Part shown: piece by piece, positions 1 through 6,410 of the stretch
Layout of the letters: every line of letters begins with the position of its first letter
How positions within the stretch are numbered: the stretch's first letter is position 1
Source of the DNA: Bacillota bacterium
GTDB lineage: Bacteria > Bacillota > Sulfobacillia > Symbiobacteriales > ZC4RG38
Direction of reading: 5' to 3'
NCBI GenBank assembly: GCA_003242505.1
Contig: QGUP01000019.1
Coordinates: 1-12,921, forward strand
DNA length: 12,921 nucleotides
The notes under the pieces: model-generated
Databases searched by the model: none
What the model saw: the letters and a program-made list of their open reading frames with translations, nothing else
What the model was told of the DNA's origin: nothing
Position numbers and translations under genes: made by a program

Positions 1-47
1 CTGTTGGATGCGCCCCCCTCCCGGGCCCCCCGCCCCCCGTTGCCGTT
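1..47. other. C-run-rich window edge, suspected low-quality or degraded sequence
   Basis: The plus strand here is dominated by runs of C broken by short G runs. Read on the minus strand, the hydrolase frame stays open, but codons at 12-41 become mostly GGG or GGC, exactly where a hydrophobic beta-strand usually follows the catalytic Cys in this superfamily. Flanking residues (DAMGN before, ASN after) still look ordinary. This fits base-calling errors at a contig end, but genuine divergence cannot be excluded. Confidence 0.4.
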
Positions 48-494
48 GCCCATGGCGTCGGTTGCTGGGGCCCGGACGCAGACGTTGGTCTTGTTGCCCA
101 CCAGGACCCCCGTGTCCACCCCCCGGGCCCGGAGCCGGAGGTCCAGGTCGGTGCCGAAGAAGGCGCTGAACCGGCGCTTGTGCAGGACCGGCTCTCCCGG
201 AGCCGGCTGCAGGTCCGGGTCCGGCTCCGGGTCCGGCGTCCCCACGAGGCCATGGGGCGGGAGTTTCCGGAATTCCAGGTCGGCGGGGGAGTCGTGGACG
301 TCGTAGACCCAGATGAGGGGCGGGGGCGTACCCGCGGCCGCGGCCTCGGCCCGCAGGGCGGCGACCAGCCGGGCGATGGGCCCCTTGATCGCCTCGATCT
401 CGGGGTAGTAGTTGGAGCCGGCGGTGGGGTCGGTGAACTGCCGCTGCATGTCAATGACCAGGAGCATCGGTGCGGTACCGCTGAAGGGCTGCAC
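1..494 (-). CDS. Isochorismatase-superfamily cysteine hydrolase, 3' end missing
   Basis: This is the last visible gene of the leftward transporter operon and runs off the left edge after 164 codons. The fold is recognised from its catalytic triad: Asp15 in VIDMQ near the N-terminus, Lys106 in HKRRFSAFFGTDLDLRLR, and the nucleophile Cys139 in KTNVCVRA. Relatives include nicotinamidase, isochorismatase, N-carbamoylsarcosine amidase and ureidoacrylate hydrolase; they hydrolyse amide, carbamoyl or vinyl-ether bonds in the cytoplasm. The substrate cannot be told from this fragment. The GTG at 494 is chosen because GGAGGT (501-506) sits 6 nt upstream; an in-frame ATG at 467 is the alternative. The start lies inside the preceding permease gene (44-nt overlap), which suggests translational coupling and a role tied to the imported compound. 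Residues 152-161 are unusually glycine-rich for this family (see findings). The family call is firm; substrate and C-terminus are unknown. Confidence 0.85.
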   Translation of the reverse strand, partial: MQPFSGTAPMLLVIDMQRQFTDPTAGSNYYPEIEAIKGPIARLVAALRAEAAAAGTPPPLIWVYDVHDSPADLEFRKLPPHGLVGTPDPEPDPDLQPAPGEPVLHKRRFSAFFGTDLDLRLRARGVDTGVLVGNKTNVCVRAPATDAMGNGNGGRGAREGGASN

Positions 495-1395
495 GCTGCC
501 ACCTCCGCTGGATGGCCAGCCGCCGCCAGGCGATGAGGCTGAGGGTGAGGACCACAATCAGGTAGGGCAGCGTCTGGACCAGTTGTGGCGGGTAACCGGT
601 GCTCTGCAGCCGGATCTGCAGGGCCTGGAAGAACCCGAAGAGCCCGGCCGCGGCCACGGTGGGGCCGGGCTGCCGCTGACCGAAGTAGTAGGCGGCCAGT
701 GCGATGAAGCCGCGGCCGCTGGTCATCCCCTCGTTGAACCGGGTCAGGTCCCCGAGGGAGAGCTGGATGCCGCCGATGGCGGTGATCACGCCGCAGAGGA
801 CCAGGGCCAGGGTCTGGACCCGGGGCACCGGGATCCCCGCGGCCCGGGCGGCCTCGGGCTCTTCCCCCGCGGCCCGCAGCCAGAGGCCGAACCGGGTGCG
901 GTAGAGGATCAGCCAGGTGGCCACGGCGGTGACCCCGGCCAGGTAGACCAGGGGGGTGTGGCCGCTGAGGACCGGGCCCAGGAACGGGACCTTCGCCAGG
1001 GGGCCCAGGTCCCACCGGGGCAGGCCCGTCACCCCCGGCGGTGCGAAGGCGCCCCGCACCTTGAAGTAGACCTGCATGATGTAGGCGATGCCGCCGGCCA
1101 CCAGGCCGTTGAGGCCGAGGCCGACCACCACCGGGTTGGCCCGCATCCGCACCGCCAGGAGGGCGAAGAGGACCGACAGGACAGCGCCGGCGGCGCCGGC
1201 CGCCAGGGCCGCCAGCCAGAGGCTGCCGCTCAGCCAGGCGGCCACCAGGCAGACGAAGGCCCCGGCCAGCATGATCCCCTCGATGCCGATGTTCACCACC
1301 CCGGCGCCTTCGGCGATCAGGCCGCCCAGGGCGGCGTAGACGATGGGGGTGCTCATGCGCAGGGCCGCGTGGACCACACTGACGAGGTCGTTCAC
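451..1395 (-). CDS. nupQ: Nucleoside-type ABC transporter permease (NupQ/RnsD-like)
   Basis: This is an integral membrane permease of the BPD_transp_2 family, 314 residues. It would pair with the permease encoded just upstream to form the translocation path of a BmpA-type importer. Visible signs are many hydrophobic segments, the family motif NIGIEGIMLAGAF (from residue 35) and the cytoplasmic ATPase-contact loop GEEPEAARAAGIPV (177-190). The length is normal for the shorter of the two permeases in NupPQ/RnsCD pairs. The start is GTG at 1395; it overlaps the stop of the upstream permease as GTGA (4 nt), a classic translational-coupling arrangement. The C-terminal tail is basic and hydrophilic. 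The symbol follows the Bacillus nucleoside system by family resemblance; purine, pyrimidine or another substrate cannot be separated by sequence. Confidence 0.92.
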   Translation of the reverse strand: MNDLVSVVHAALRMSTPIVYAALGGLIAEGAGVVNIGIEGIMLAGAFVCLVAAWLSGSLWLAALAAGAAGAVLSVLFALLAVRMRANPVVVGLGLNGLVAGGIAYIMQVYFKVRGAFAPPGVTGLPRWDLGPLAKVPFLGPVLSGHTPLVYLAGVTAVATWLILYRTRFGLWLRAAGEEPEAARAAGIPVPRVQTLALVLCGVITAIGGIQLSLGDLTRFNEGMTSGRGFIALAAYYFGQRQPGPTVAAAGLFGFFQALQIRLQSTGYPPQLVQTLPYLIVVLTLSLIAWRRLAIQRRWQRAALQRYRTDAPGH

Positions 1396-2468
1396 GATGT
1401 CGCCCTCCTCAGGCTGGGCACCGCCACCTGCGCGGTCACCAGCAGGATGACGGCGGCCTGCAGGATGTCGACGATGGAGATGGGGACCTTGGAGAAGACC
1501 TGGATCATGCCGCCGCCGTTGCGCAGCATCCCGAAGACCAGGGCGGTGACCAGGATGCCCCAGGGGTTGTGCCGGGCCAGCAGGGTGATGGTGATGCCGT
1601 CAAAGCCCCAGCCGGGGGAGAAGCCGTCGATGAACCGGTAGTTCACCCCGAGGACCTGGCTGCCGCCGGCCAGCCCGCCGATGGCGCCGCTCAGGAGCAT
1701 GGTGAGGACCATGAGCCGGGGCACCGGTATGCCCATCACCCGGGCAAAGCGGGGGTTGTTGCCCAGGGTGCGGATGCTCACCCCCAGCCGGGTCCGGCCG
1801 AACATCCAGGCCACCGCCAGGGTGAGGAGCAGGGCGAGGATGAGGGAGGCGTTGAGCTGGGAAGGCGGCAGCAGCCGGGTCAGGCGGGCCTGCTCGGCCA
1901 CCGCCGGGCTCATGGAGTTGGCCAGGCCTGGGGCCCGGAAGGGGTAGTTGACCAGGTAGCTGGTCACGCTCAGGGCCACGTAGTTGAGCATCAGGGTGCT
2001 GACCACTTCATCGACGTCCAGGTAGGCCTTGAGCGCCGCCGGCACCGCGAGCCACAGGGCGCCGACCACCGCCGCGGCCACCAGGCACGCGGCGATGAGG
2101 GGCAGGCGGCCAAGGCCCACGAAGGTGAAGCCCGTCCAGGCGGCGGCAAAGGCGCCCAGGTAGAGGGCCCCCTCGACGCCGACGTTGAAGACGCCGGCCC
2201 GGAAGGAGACCGCGCAGGCCAGCCCGCAGAGGATGAGGGGCGTGGCCTGAAGGAGCGTGTCGGCCAGTCCCACCTTGCTGCCCAGGGCCGTCCGGAGCAT
2301 CAGGGCAAAGGTGCCGAAGACCGGCTGGCCGGTGAGCCACAGCACCAGGGCCGTCAGCGCCAGGGCGCCCGCGAAGGTGACGCCGGTGGACCAGGCGGTG
2401 GCCAGGGCGAGCTGGGTGCGCCAGTGGCTGGGCGACGGGGCCGGGGGAGAAGCGGTGGGTTCAGCCAC
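1392..2468 (-). CDS. nupP: Nucleoside-type ABC transporter permease (NupP/RnsC-like)
   Basis: This is the first of two BPD_transp_2 membrane permeases, 358 residues, the longer partner in NupP/NupQ-type pairs. Its N-terminus is a Pro/Ser/Ala-rich cytoplasmic stretch of about 18 residues, followed by hydrophobic segments. The motif FNVGVEGALYLGAF begins near residue 94, and the ATPase-coupling loop GNNPRFARVMGIPV spans 236-249. The start is GTG at 2468, with GGAGGTGA placed 6 nt upstream; this overlaps the end of the ATPase gene by 8 nt. The gene lies between the ATPase and the second permease in the order usual for these systems. The family assignment is secure; the transported compound is inferred only from the BmpA-type binding protein encoded in the same operon. 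Confidence 0.92.
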   Translation of the reverse strand: MAEPTASPPAPSPSHWRTQLALATAWSTGVTFAGALALTALVLWLTGQPVFGTFALMLRTALGSKVGLADTLLQATPLILCGLACAVSFRAGVFNVGVEGALYLGAFAAAWTGFTFVGLGRLPLIAACLVAAAVVGALWLAVPAALKAYLDVDEVVSTLMLNYVALSVTSYLVNYPFRAPGLANSMSPAVAEQARLTRLLPPSQLNASLILALLLTLAVAWMFGRTRLGVSIRTLGNNPRFARVMGIPVPRLMVLTMLLSGAIGGLAGGSQVLGVNYRFIDGFSPGWGFDGITITLLARHNPWGILVTALVFGMLRNGGGMIQVFSKVPISIVDILQAAVILLVTAQVAVPSLRRATS

Positions 2469-4029
2469 GGGAACTCACCTCCGCTAGCGGCTCGTGGCTG
2501 CCGGCCATGGCCCGGCCCACGGTTTCCCGGGTGGCCGCGCCCCTGGGGAATTGGGCGACCACCTCGCCCCGGTGCAGGACCAGCACCCGGTCGGAAAGCT
2601 GCAGCACCTCGTCCAGGTCGGTGGAGATGAGGAGCACCGCCACCCCCCGGTTGCGGAGGTGGAGGAGCTGTTCCCGGACGAAGGCCGTGGCCCGGATGTC
2701 CAGGCCGCTGGTGGGGTTGGAGGCGACCAGCAGGCGCAGGCCGTCCCGGACCTCCCGGGCGACGATCACCTTCTGGAGGTTGCCGCCCGACAGGCTGCCG
2801 GCAGGGACCTCCGGGCCGGGGGCCCGGACGTCGAAGGTCTCCATCCGCTGGCGCGCGTGGCGGCGGATGGCCTGCATCCGCAGCACACCGAAGGCGCTGA
2901 AGGGCGGCAGGTCCACCTCGCCGGCGATGAGGTTGTCCCAGAGGGAACTGGCCAGGGCGCTGCCCAGGGTGTAGCGGTCCGGCGGGATCCATCCGATGCC
3001 CCGGCGGCGCCTTTCCTTTACCGAGGCGCCGTCCACCGGCACCCCGTCAAGGCGGATGCTGCCGGCCTGCACCGGGGTGAGGCCGACGACGGCCGCGGCC
3101 AGTTCCGCCTGGCCGTTGCCCTCCACCCCGGCCACGCCGACGATCTCCCCGCCCCGGACCGCCAGGTCGACCCCCCGGAGGGCCGGCACGCCGTCGGGCC
3201 GCACCACCCAGAGGCCCTGGCAGTCCAGGATGACCGGGCCCGGATCTGGGGAGGTGGAGGGGCCCAGGCCCGGGGCGGAGGAGGGGGCCGGGCCCCCGAG
3301 GTCCGGCAGCCCGCCGGCTCCGACGATGTCCCGGGCCAGCCGCTCAGGGGTGGCCTCCGCCACGGGCATGGAACTGACCACCCGCCCCCGGCGGAGCACC
3401 GTCACGTGCCGGGCCAGCCGGAAGACCTCGGAGAACTTGTGGGTGATGTAAAGGATCGTCTTGCCGCCGGCCACGAACTGCTCCAGGATCCGGAAGAGCC
3501 CTTCCGCTTCCTCCGGGGTGAGGGCGGCGGTAGCCTCGTCGAAGATCAGCACCTCCGCCTGCCGGTAGAGGAGCTTGGCGATCTCGACCCGCTGCCGCTC
3601 GCCCACGGACAGGTCCCGCACCGGGCGGTCGGGGTCCAGTTCGAGGCCGTACCGTTCGAGCAACTCGGCGACCTGGCGCCGGGCCGCCTTCCGGTCCAGC
3701 CAGCCGGCCCGGGCCGGCTCGTCGCCCAGGACGATGTTCTCGACGACGGTAAACGAGGGAATCAATTGAAATTTCTGATGAACCATGCCGATGCCATGCC
3801 GCATGGCATCCCGGGGGGAGGCGATGGTCAGCCGGCGGCCGTCCAGCAGGATCTGGCCGGAGTCCGGTTGCTCGAGGCCGTAGAGGATTTTCATCAAAGT
3901 CGACTTGCCGGCGCCATTCTCGCCGACGATGGCGTGGACGGCGCCGCGCTCGACCTCCAGGGTGACCCGGCTCAGGGCCTGGACCGAGCCGAAACGTTTG
4001 CTGATCTCCTGGAGCACCAGGTAGGCCAT
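2461..4029 (-). CDS. nupO: Double-domain ABC ATPase of nucleoside importer (NupO/RnsB-like)
   Basis: This cytoplasmic protein (522 residues) contains two fused ATP-binding domains and should power the importer encoded around it. Domain 1 is complete: Walker A GENGAGKST (36-44), Q-loop Gln85, signature LSVGERQ (140-146), Walker B with Asp164-Glu165, and switch His197. Its D-loop region reads DEATAALT where DEPTAxLT is usual. A Pro/Gly/Ser-rich linker spans roughly 240-265. Domain 2 is degenerate: the Walker A position reads GVEGNGQA (Lys replaced by Gln307), and Walker B ends in ASNPTSGLD without the Asp-Glu pair, although LSGGNLQK is intact. This asymmetry is typical of NupO/BmpA-linked ATPases, so it is not evidence of decay. 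The start is ATG with GAGGAGG upstream. The gene follows the binding-protein gene after 85 nt and overlaps the next gene by 8 nt. Confidence 0.94.
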   Translation of the reverse strand: MAYLVLQEISKRFGSVQALSRVTLEVERGAVHAIVGENGAGKSTLMKILYGLEQPDSGQILLDGRRLTIASPRDAMRHGIGMVHQKFQLIPSFTVVENIVLGDEPARAGWLDRKAARRQVAELLERYGLELDPDRPVRDLSVGERQRVEIAKLLYRQAEVLIFDEATAALTPEEAEGLFRILEQFVAGGKTILYITHKFSEVFRLARHVTVLRRGRVVSSMPVAEATPERLARDIVGAGGLPDLGGPAPSSAPGLGPSTSPDPGPVILDCQGLWVVRPDGVPALRGVDLAVRGGEIVGVAGVEGNGQAELAAAVVGLTPVQAGSIRLDGVPVDGASVKERRRRGIGWIPPDRYTLGSALASSLWDNLIAGEVDLPPFSAFGVLRMQAIRRHARQRMETFDVRAPGPEVPAGSLSGGNLQKVIVAREVRDGLRLLVASNPTSGLDIRATAFVREQLLHLRNRGVAVLLISTDLDEVLQLSDRVLVLHRGEVVAQFPRGAATRETVGRAMAGSHEPLAEVSSRG

Positions 4030-4047
4030 GGGCGCATCCTCCTCGGT

Positions 4048-4079
4048 GCTCCGGCGGCGGCAGGCGCCGCCGCCGGAGC
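4048..4079 (-). promoter_or_regulatory. GC hairpin between binding-protein and ATPase genes
   Basis: The arms GCTCCGGCGGCGGC (4048-4061) and GCGCCGCCGCCGGAGC (ending at 4079) form a 14-bp perfect stem with a 4-nt loop. It lies in the only sizeable gap of the operon. No T-run follows on the minus strand, so it is not a standard terminator. Its position, downstream of the lipoprotein gene and just ahead of the ATPase ribosome site, fits an mRNA 3'-end stabiliser or partial attenuator that yields more binding protein than transporter. The structure is visible; the function is inferred. Confidence 0.6.
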
Positions 4080-4114
4080 CACGGGCCGCTGGGTCGACTG
4101 CTGCCGGGTCGCGT

Positions 4115-5206
4115 CTACCGGGTCACGTCGGTGACCACAATCTCGCCGGAGATGATCTTCTGCTTCAGTTCCTCGACCTTGGCCAGGTACTCCGCCGGGA
4201 TCTTGTCCCGGGTGTACTTCATCTCGCTGAGGCCCACGGCCCCCACGTCCAGGCCGTACCGCAGGGTGGCCCCGGCCTCCAGGGTCCCTTCCGCGAGGCG
4301 CTTGATCACGTCGTAGACCGCCACGTCCACCCGCTTCAGCATCGAGGTCAGCACGTGGCCGGGGGCCATGCCGTCCTGGTCGCTGTCCACGCCGATGGCG
4401 TAGACGCCCCGCTCCTGGGCGGCCGCGATGACCCCGGCGCCGGTGCCGCCGGCCACGTGGTAGACGATGTCCGCCCCTTGCTCCATCTGGGCGAGGGCCA
4501 GCTCCCGGCCCAGGGTCGGGTCGCCGAAGTTGTTGGAGTAGGTGGCGATCACCTGCACCTCCGGGTCGATGTAATGGGCCCCTTCCTCGTACCCGACCAG
4601 GAACTTGTCGATGCCCGGGGACTTGGTCCCGCCGATCACGCCGATGACCTTCTTGTCGTTGATGCCGGGGATGGAGGTGTCCCGGGTGACCAGGGCGGCC
4701 AGGGCGCCGGCCAGGAAGGACCCCTGGTGCTCCTCAAAGAGGATGCTGTTGACGTTCGGCTCCTTCACCTCGACGTTGACGATGGCGAACTTGGTGTCCG
4801 GGAAGTCCCGGGCCACCCGGGGCAGGGGGTCAAAGTGGGAGTACTCCAGGGTCAGGACCAGGTCGTACCCGCTCTGGGCGGCCTGCCGGAGGAGGGCCTC
4901 GCCCTGGTTGACCACGTCCGGGGACTCGATGGTCTGGACCTCCACGTTCTGGAAGTCCCGGGCCGCCTTCTGCAGCCCCGCGTAGGCCAGGTCGTTGTAC
5001 GACTGGTCGCCCAGGCCCCCCTGGGCGATGATCATCGCGACCCGGTACGTGCGGTCGCTGGACTGGGAGGGCTGGGAACCCCCCTGGGTGCCCGTCCCCT
5101 GCTGCCCGCCGGGCGAGGGCCGGCCGCAACCGGCGATCAACACGGCCAGGACCAGCAAGGACGCCACGAAGCCGAGCAGTCCGCCTGCGCAACGCCGTTT
5201 CCGCAT
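4115..5206 (-). CDS. nupN: BmpA/PnrA-family substrate-binding lipoprotein
   Basis: This is an extracytoplasmic, lipid-anchored binding protein (363 residues) that would deliver a nucleoside-like ligand to the permease pair. The N-terminus has a basic MRKRR, a hydrophobic core and the lipobox LIAGC, with Cys27 as the lipidation site. A Gly/Gln/Ser-rich flexible tether runs to about residue 50. The mature domain shows Med/BmpA family features: GGLGDQSYNDLAYAGL early on, VIGVIGGTKSPGIDKF in the middle, and GVDSDQDGMAPGHVLTSMLKRVDVAV near the C-terminus. The start ATG has AGGAGGT 7 nt upstream. It is the first transporter gene after the repressor gene, 60 nt downstream with no evident terminator between them. 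Relatives bind purine or pyrimidine nucleosides, but some family members use other ligands, so specificity is provisional. Confidence 0.93.
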   Translation of the reverse strand: MRKRRCAGGLLGFVASLLVLAVLIAGCGRPSPGGQQGTGTQGGSQPSQSSDRTYRVAMIIAQGGLGDQSYNDLAYAGLQKAARDFQNVEVQTIESPDVVNQGEALLRQAAQSGYDLVLTLEYSHFDPLPRVARDFPDTKFAIVNVEVKEPNVNSILFEEHQGSFLAGALAALVTRDTSIPGINDKKVIGVIGGTKSPGIDKFLVGYEEGAHYIDPEVQVIATYSNNFGDPTLGRELALAQMEQGADIVYHVAGGTGAGVIAAAQERGVYAIGVDSDQDGMAPGHVLTSMLKRVDVAVYDVIKRLAEGTLEAGATLRYGLDVGAVGLSEMKYTRDKIPAEYLAKVEELKQKIISGEIVVTDVTR

Positions 5207-5266
5207 CTGTGCGACCTCCTCATGGAACGCCTGTGGTGTGTGGACTCTGCCAGCCGGAGAGAAATC

Positions 5267-6070
5267 TCACCGGCGGTCGGGCTCCCAGATTTCCTTGCTG
5301 ACGATGGTGAGCCGGTGCTGATACCGGTCGGCCGGGAAGGTCCCCCGGACGTACTCGATGGCCCGCCCGGCCGGGTCAAAGATCACCCGGCGGTTGCGCA
5401 GCACGGGCTGCCCCTGCTTCATCTGCAGCCAGCGCGCCTCCTCCGCGTTGGCGGCTCCGGCTTCGATGATGAGGGTGCCGGTGGCCGGTCGGATGCCGCT
5501 CTTCACCCGGAGCAGGTGGTACAGCGAGCCGTCGAGGGGATCGGTGGGCTCCAGCCCGGTCCACCGCGGGAGGTAGGAGATGGAGTAGAACAGCGGCAGG
5601 TCGCCGGCCCACCGGACCCGCTCCAGTTCCAGTACCATCTCACCCTCCTCGAGGTTGAGTTCAGCCCGCACCTCGGGGCTGGGTCGGACCCATTCGGCCC
5701 GGATGACCTGTCCCCGCACCTGGATGCCCCGGAGAGCCATCTCGTCGGTGAGGCTCATCAGGAAGGGCAGCTCGCCGGTGACCTTGGGCGCCTGGACGAA
5801 GGTGCCCTTGCCCCGCCGGCGCTGGAGCCGTCCCTTCTGCACCAGCCGATCGACCGCCTGGCGCACGGTGGCCCGGCTGACCCCGAAGATCTCCATCAGT
5901 TCCATCTCGGTGGGGAAGAGATCCCCCGGCTGCAGCCCGCCCTCGTCGATGTAGCGCTCCAGGATGGCGGCGACCTGGGCATAGATGGGCACGGGGCTGG
6001 CGGGGTCCAGGGTGCGGGCGGCCTGGCGCAGGAAGGTGCGGTCTGCAGTGCGGTCTGGACCGACAGGCAT
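5267..6070 (-). CDS. GntR-family (HutC/UTRA type) transcriptional regulator
   Basis: This is a cytoplasmic DNA-binding regulator of 267 residues from the chosen start. The N-terminal winged helix (about 28-92) has the hallmark sequence PTEMELMEIFGVSRATVRQAV followed by the wing RRRGKGTFV. The C-terminal half (about 113-255) is a UTRA ligand-binding domain, with features such as LELERVRWAGDLPLFYSISYLP. ATG at 6070 is preferred: GGGAG lies 5 nt upstream, and extending to 6193 would place a perfect 14-bp palindrome inside the coding region. The gene heads the leftward importer operon and probably represses it until the imported compound or a breakdown product binds the UTRA domain. Family and domains are clear; ligand and repressor sense are inferred. 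Confidence 0.9.
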   Translation of the reverse strand: MPVGPDRTADRTFLRQAARTLDPASPVPIYAQVAAILERYIDEGGLQPGDLFPTEMELMEIFGVSRATVRQAVDRLVQKGRLQRRRGKGTFVQAPKVTGELPFLMSLTDEMALRGIQVRGQVIRAEWVRPSPEVRAELNLEEGEMVLELERVRWAGDLPLFYSISYLPRWTGLEPTDPLDGSLYHLLRVKSGIRPATGTLIIEAGAANAEEARWLQMKQGQPVLRNRRVIFDPAGRAIEYVRGTFPADRYQHRLTIVSKEIWEPDRR

Positions 6071-6116
6071 CAACACTCCCGATTGACACTCCCTCTGGCT
6101 GCCAAGTAGTACGGCC

Positions 6117-6145
6117 ATTCTAATGTCCGGACATTCGGACGTACC
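6117..6145 (-). promoter_or_regulatory. Possible promoter of the repressor-importer operon
   Basis: On the minus strand TAGAAT (6117-6122) is a fair -10 box, 47 nt ahead of the repressor ATG. A poor -35 (GGTACG, 6140-6145) lies 17 nt further upstream. The spacer between them is almost filled by the palindrome at 6122-6135, as expected for a repressed promoter. The weak -35 keeps confidence low. Confidence 0.35.
6122..6135. promoter_or_regulatory. Perfect 14-bp palindrome, candidate GntR operator
   Basis: AATGTCCGGACATT reads identically on both strands. It is 52 bp upstream of the repressor start and overlaps the candidate -10 box. A second overlapping dyad, GTCCG (6125-6129) with CGGAC (6136-6140), extends it. 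GntR-family proteins bind short palindromes as dimers and often repress their own operon, so this is the best operator candidate in the window. Binding is inferred. Confidence 0.55.
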
Positions 6146-6190
6146 GGGGAAGGGTTTCGACGCGGGTGGGCGGATTCCTTCCGGCGGCGA

Positions 6191-6212
6191 CAAGAATCTC
6201 TAGAATTTCTTG
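6191..6212. promoter_or_regulatory. 22-bp imperfect palindrome with TCTAGA core
   Basis: Outer arms CAAGAA and TTCTTG flank a central TCTAGA; 9 of 11 positions pair between the halves. The site lies about 120 bp upstream of the repressor start and 200 bp upstream of the oxidoreductase start. It could be a second operator, but no binding protein can be named. Confidence 0.35.
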
Positions 6213-6299
6213 ATCTTCCTGGAGGGTCTGGGCCCCCTCCTCCGGAAAGGGTGGGGGTCGCCTCGTGCATTTCATCGCCAAAAAGCGACCATTCATCGG

Positions 6300-6348
6300 T
6301 AAGGTATTGTGCCTTATGGCGTCCATACAATAAACTTATTCGTTATTG
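6300..6348. promoter_or_regulatory. Three consecutive dyads upstream of oxidoreductase promoter
   Basis: Three inverted repeats follow one another without a gap: TAAGG-N7-CCTTA (6300-6316), TATGG-N3-CCATA (6315-6327) and CAATAA-N9-TTATTG (6328-6348). The last overlaps the -35 box of the oxidoreductase promoter. The placement suits regulator binding, but short arms in AT-rich DNA can arise by chance. Confidence 0.35.
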
Positions 6349-6375
6349 CAACCTCGCGCCTCTCCCTGATATGAT
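6346..6375 (+). promoter_or_regulatory. Housekeeping-type promoter of the oxidoreductase operon
   Basis: A -35 TTGCAA (6346-6351) and a -10 TATGAT (6370-6375) are separated by 18 nt. TG at 6367-6368 gives an extended -10 (TGATATGAT). Transcription would begin near 6382, leaving a leader of roughly 29 nt before the ATG at 6411, with GGGGAGG at 6397-6403 as ribosome site. Confidence 0.65.
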
Positions 6376-6410
6376 GGGTGTGGTGATATGCCAGTCGGGG
6401 AGGTATGGAG

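Larger units (their letters stand above)
6071..6404. other. Divergent intergenic control region (334 bp)
   Basis: This gap separates the leftward importer operon from the rightward oxidoreductase operon. No convincing gene is present. The half near the repressor gene is GC-rich and carries the 6122-6135 palindrome, a 22-bp imperfect dyad at 6191-6212 and a GGAGGG/CCCTCC stem at 6221-6240. The half near the oxidoreductase is distinctly AT-richer than the rest of the window and holds three consecutive dyads and a good promoter, listed separately. Confidence 0.8.

Noticed and set aside
5251..5270. Small hairpin GAGA-GAAA-TCTC at the repressor stop codon as a terminator
   Set aside because: A 4-bp stem with no T-run on the minus strand; too weak to separate the repressor gene from the binding-protein gene.
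4028..6109. Long plus-strand open frame across the lipoprotein and repressor genes
   Set aside because: No domain; both genes beneath it on the minus strand have ribosome sites and diagnostic motifs.
6071..6193. N-terminal extension of the GntR regulator to a start at 6193
   Set aside because: It would add about 41 residues not typical of the family and would cover the operator-like palindrome; the ATG at 6070 has a GGGAG site.
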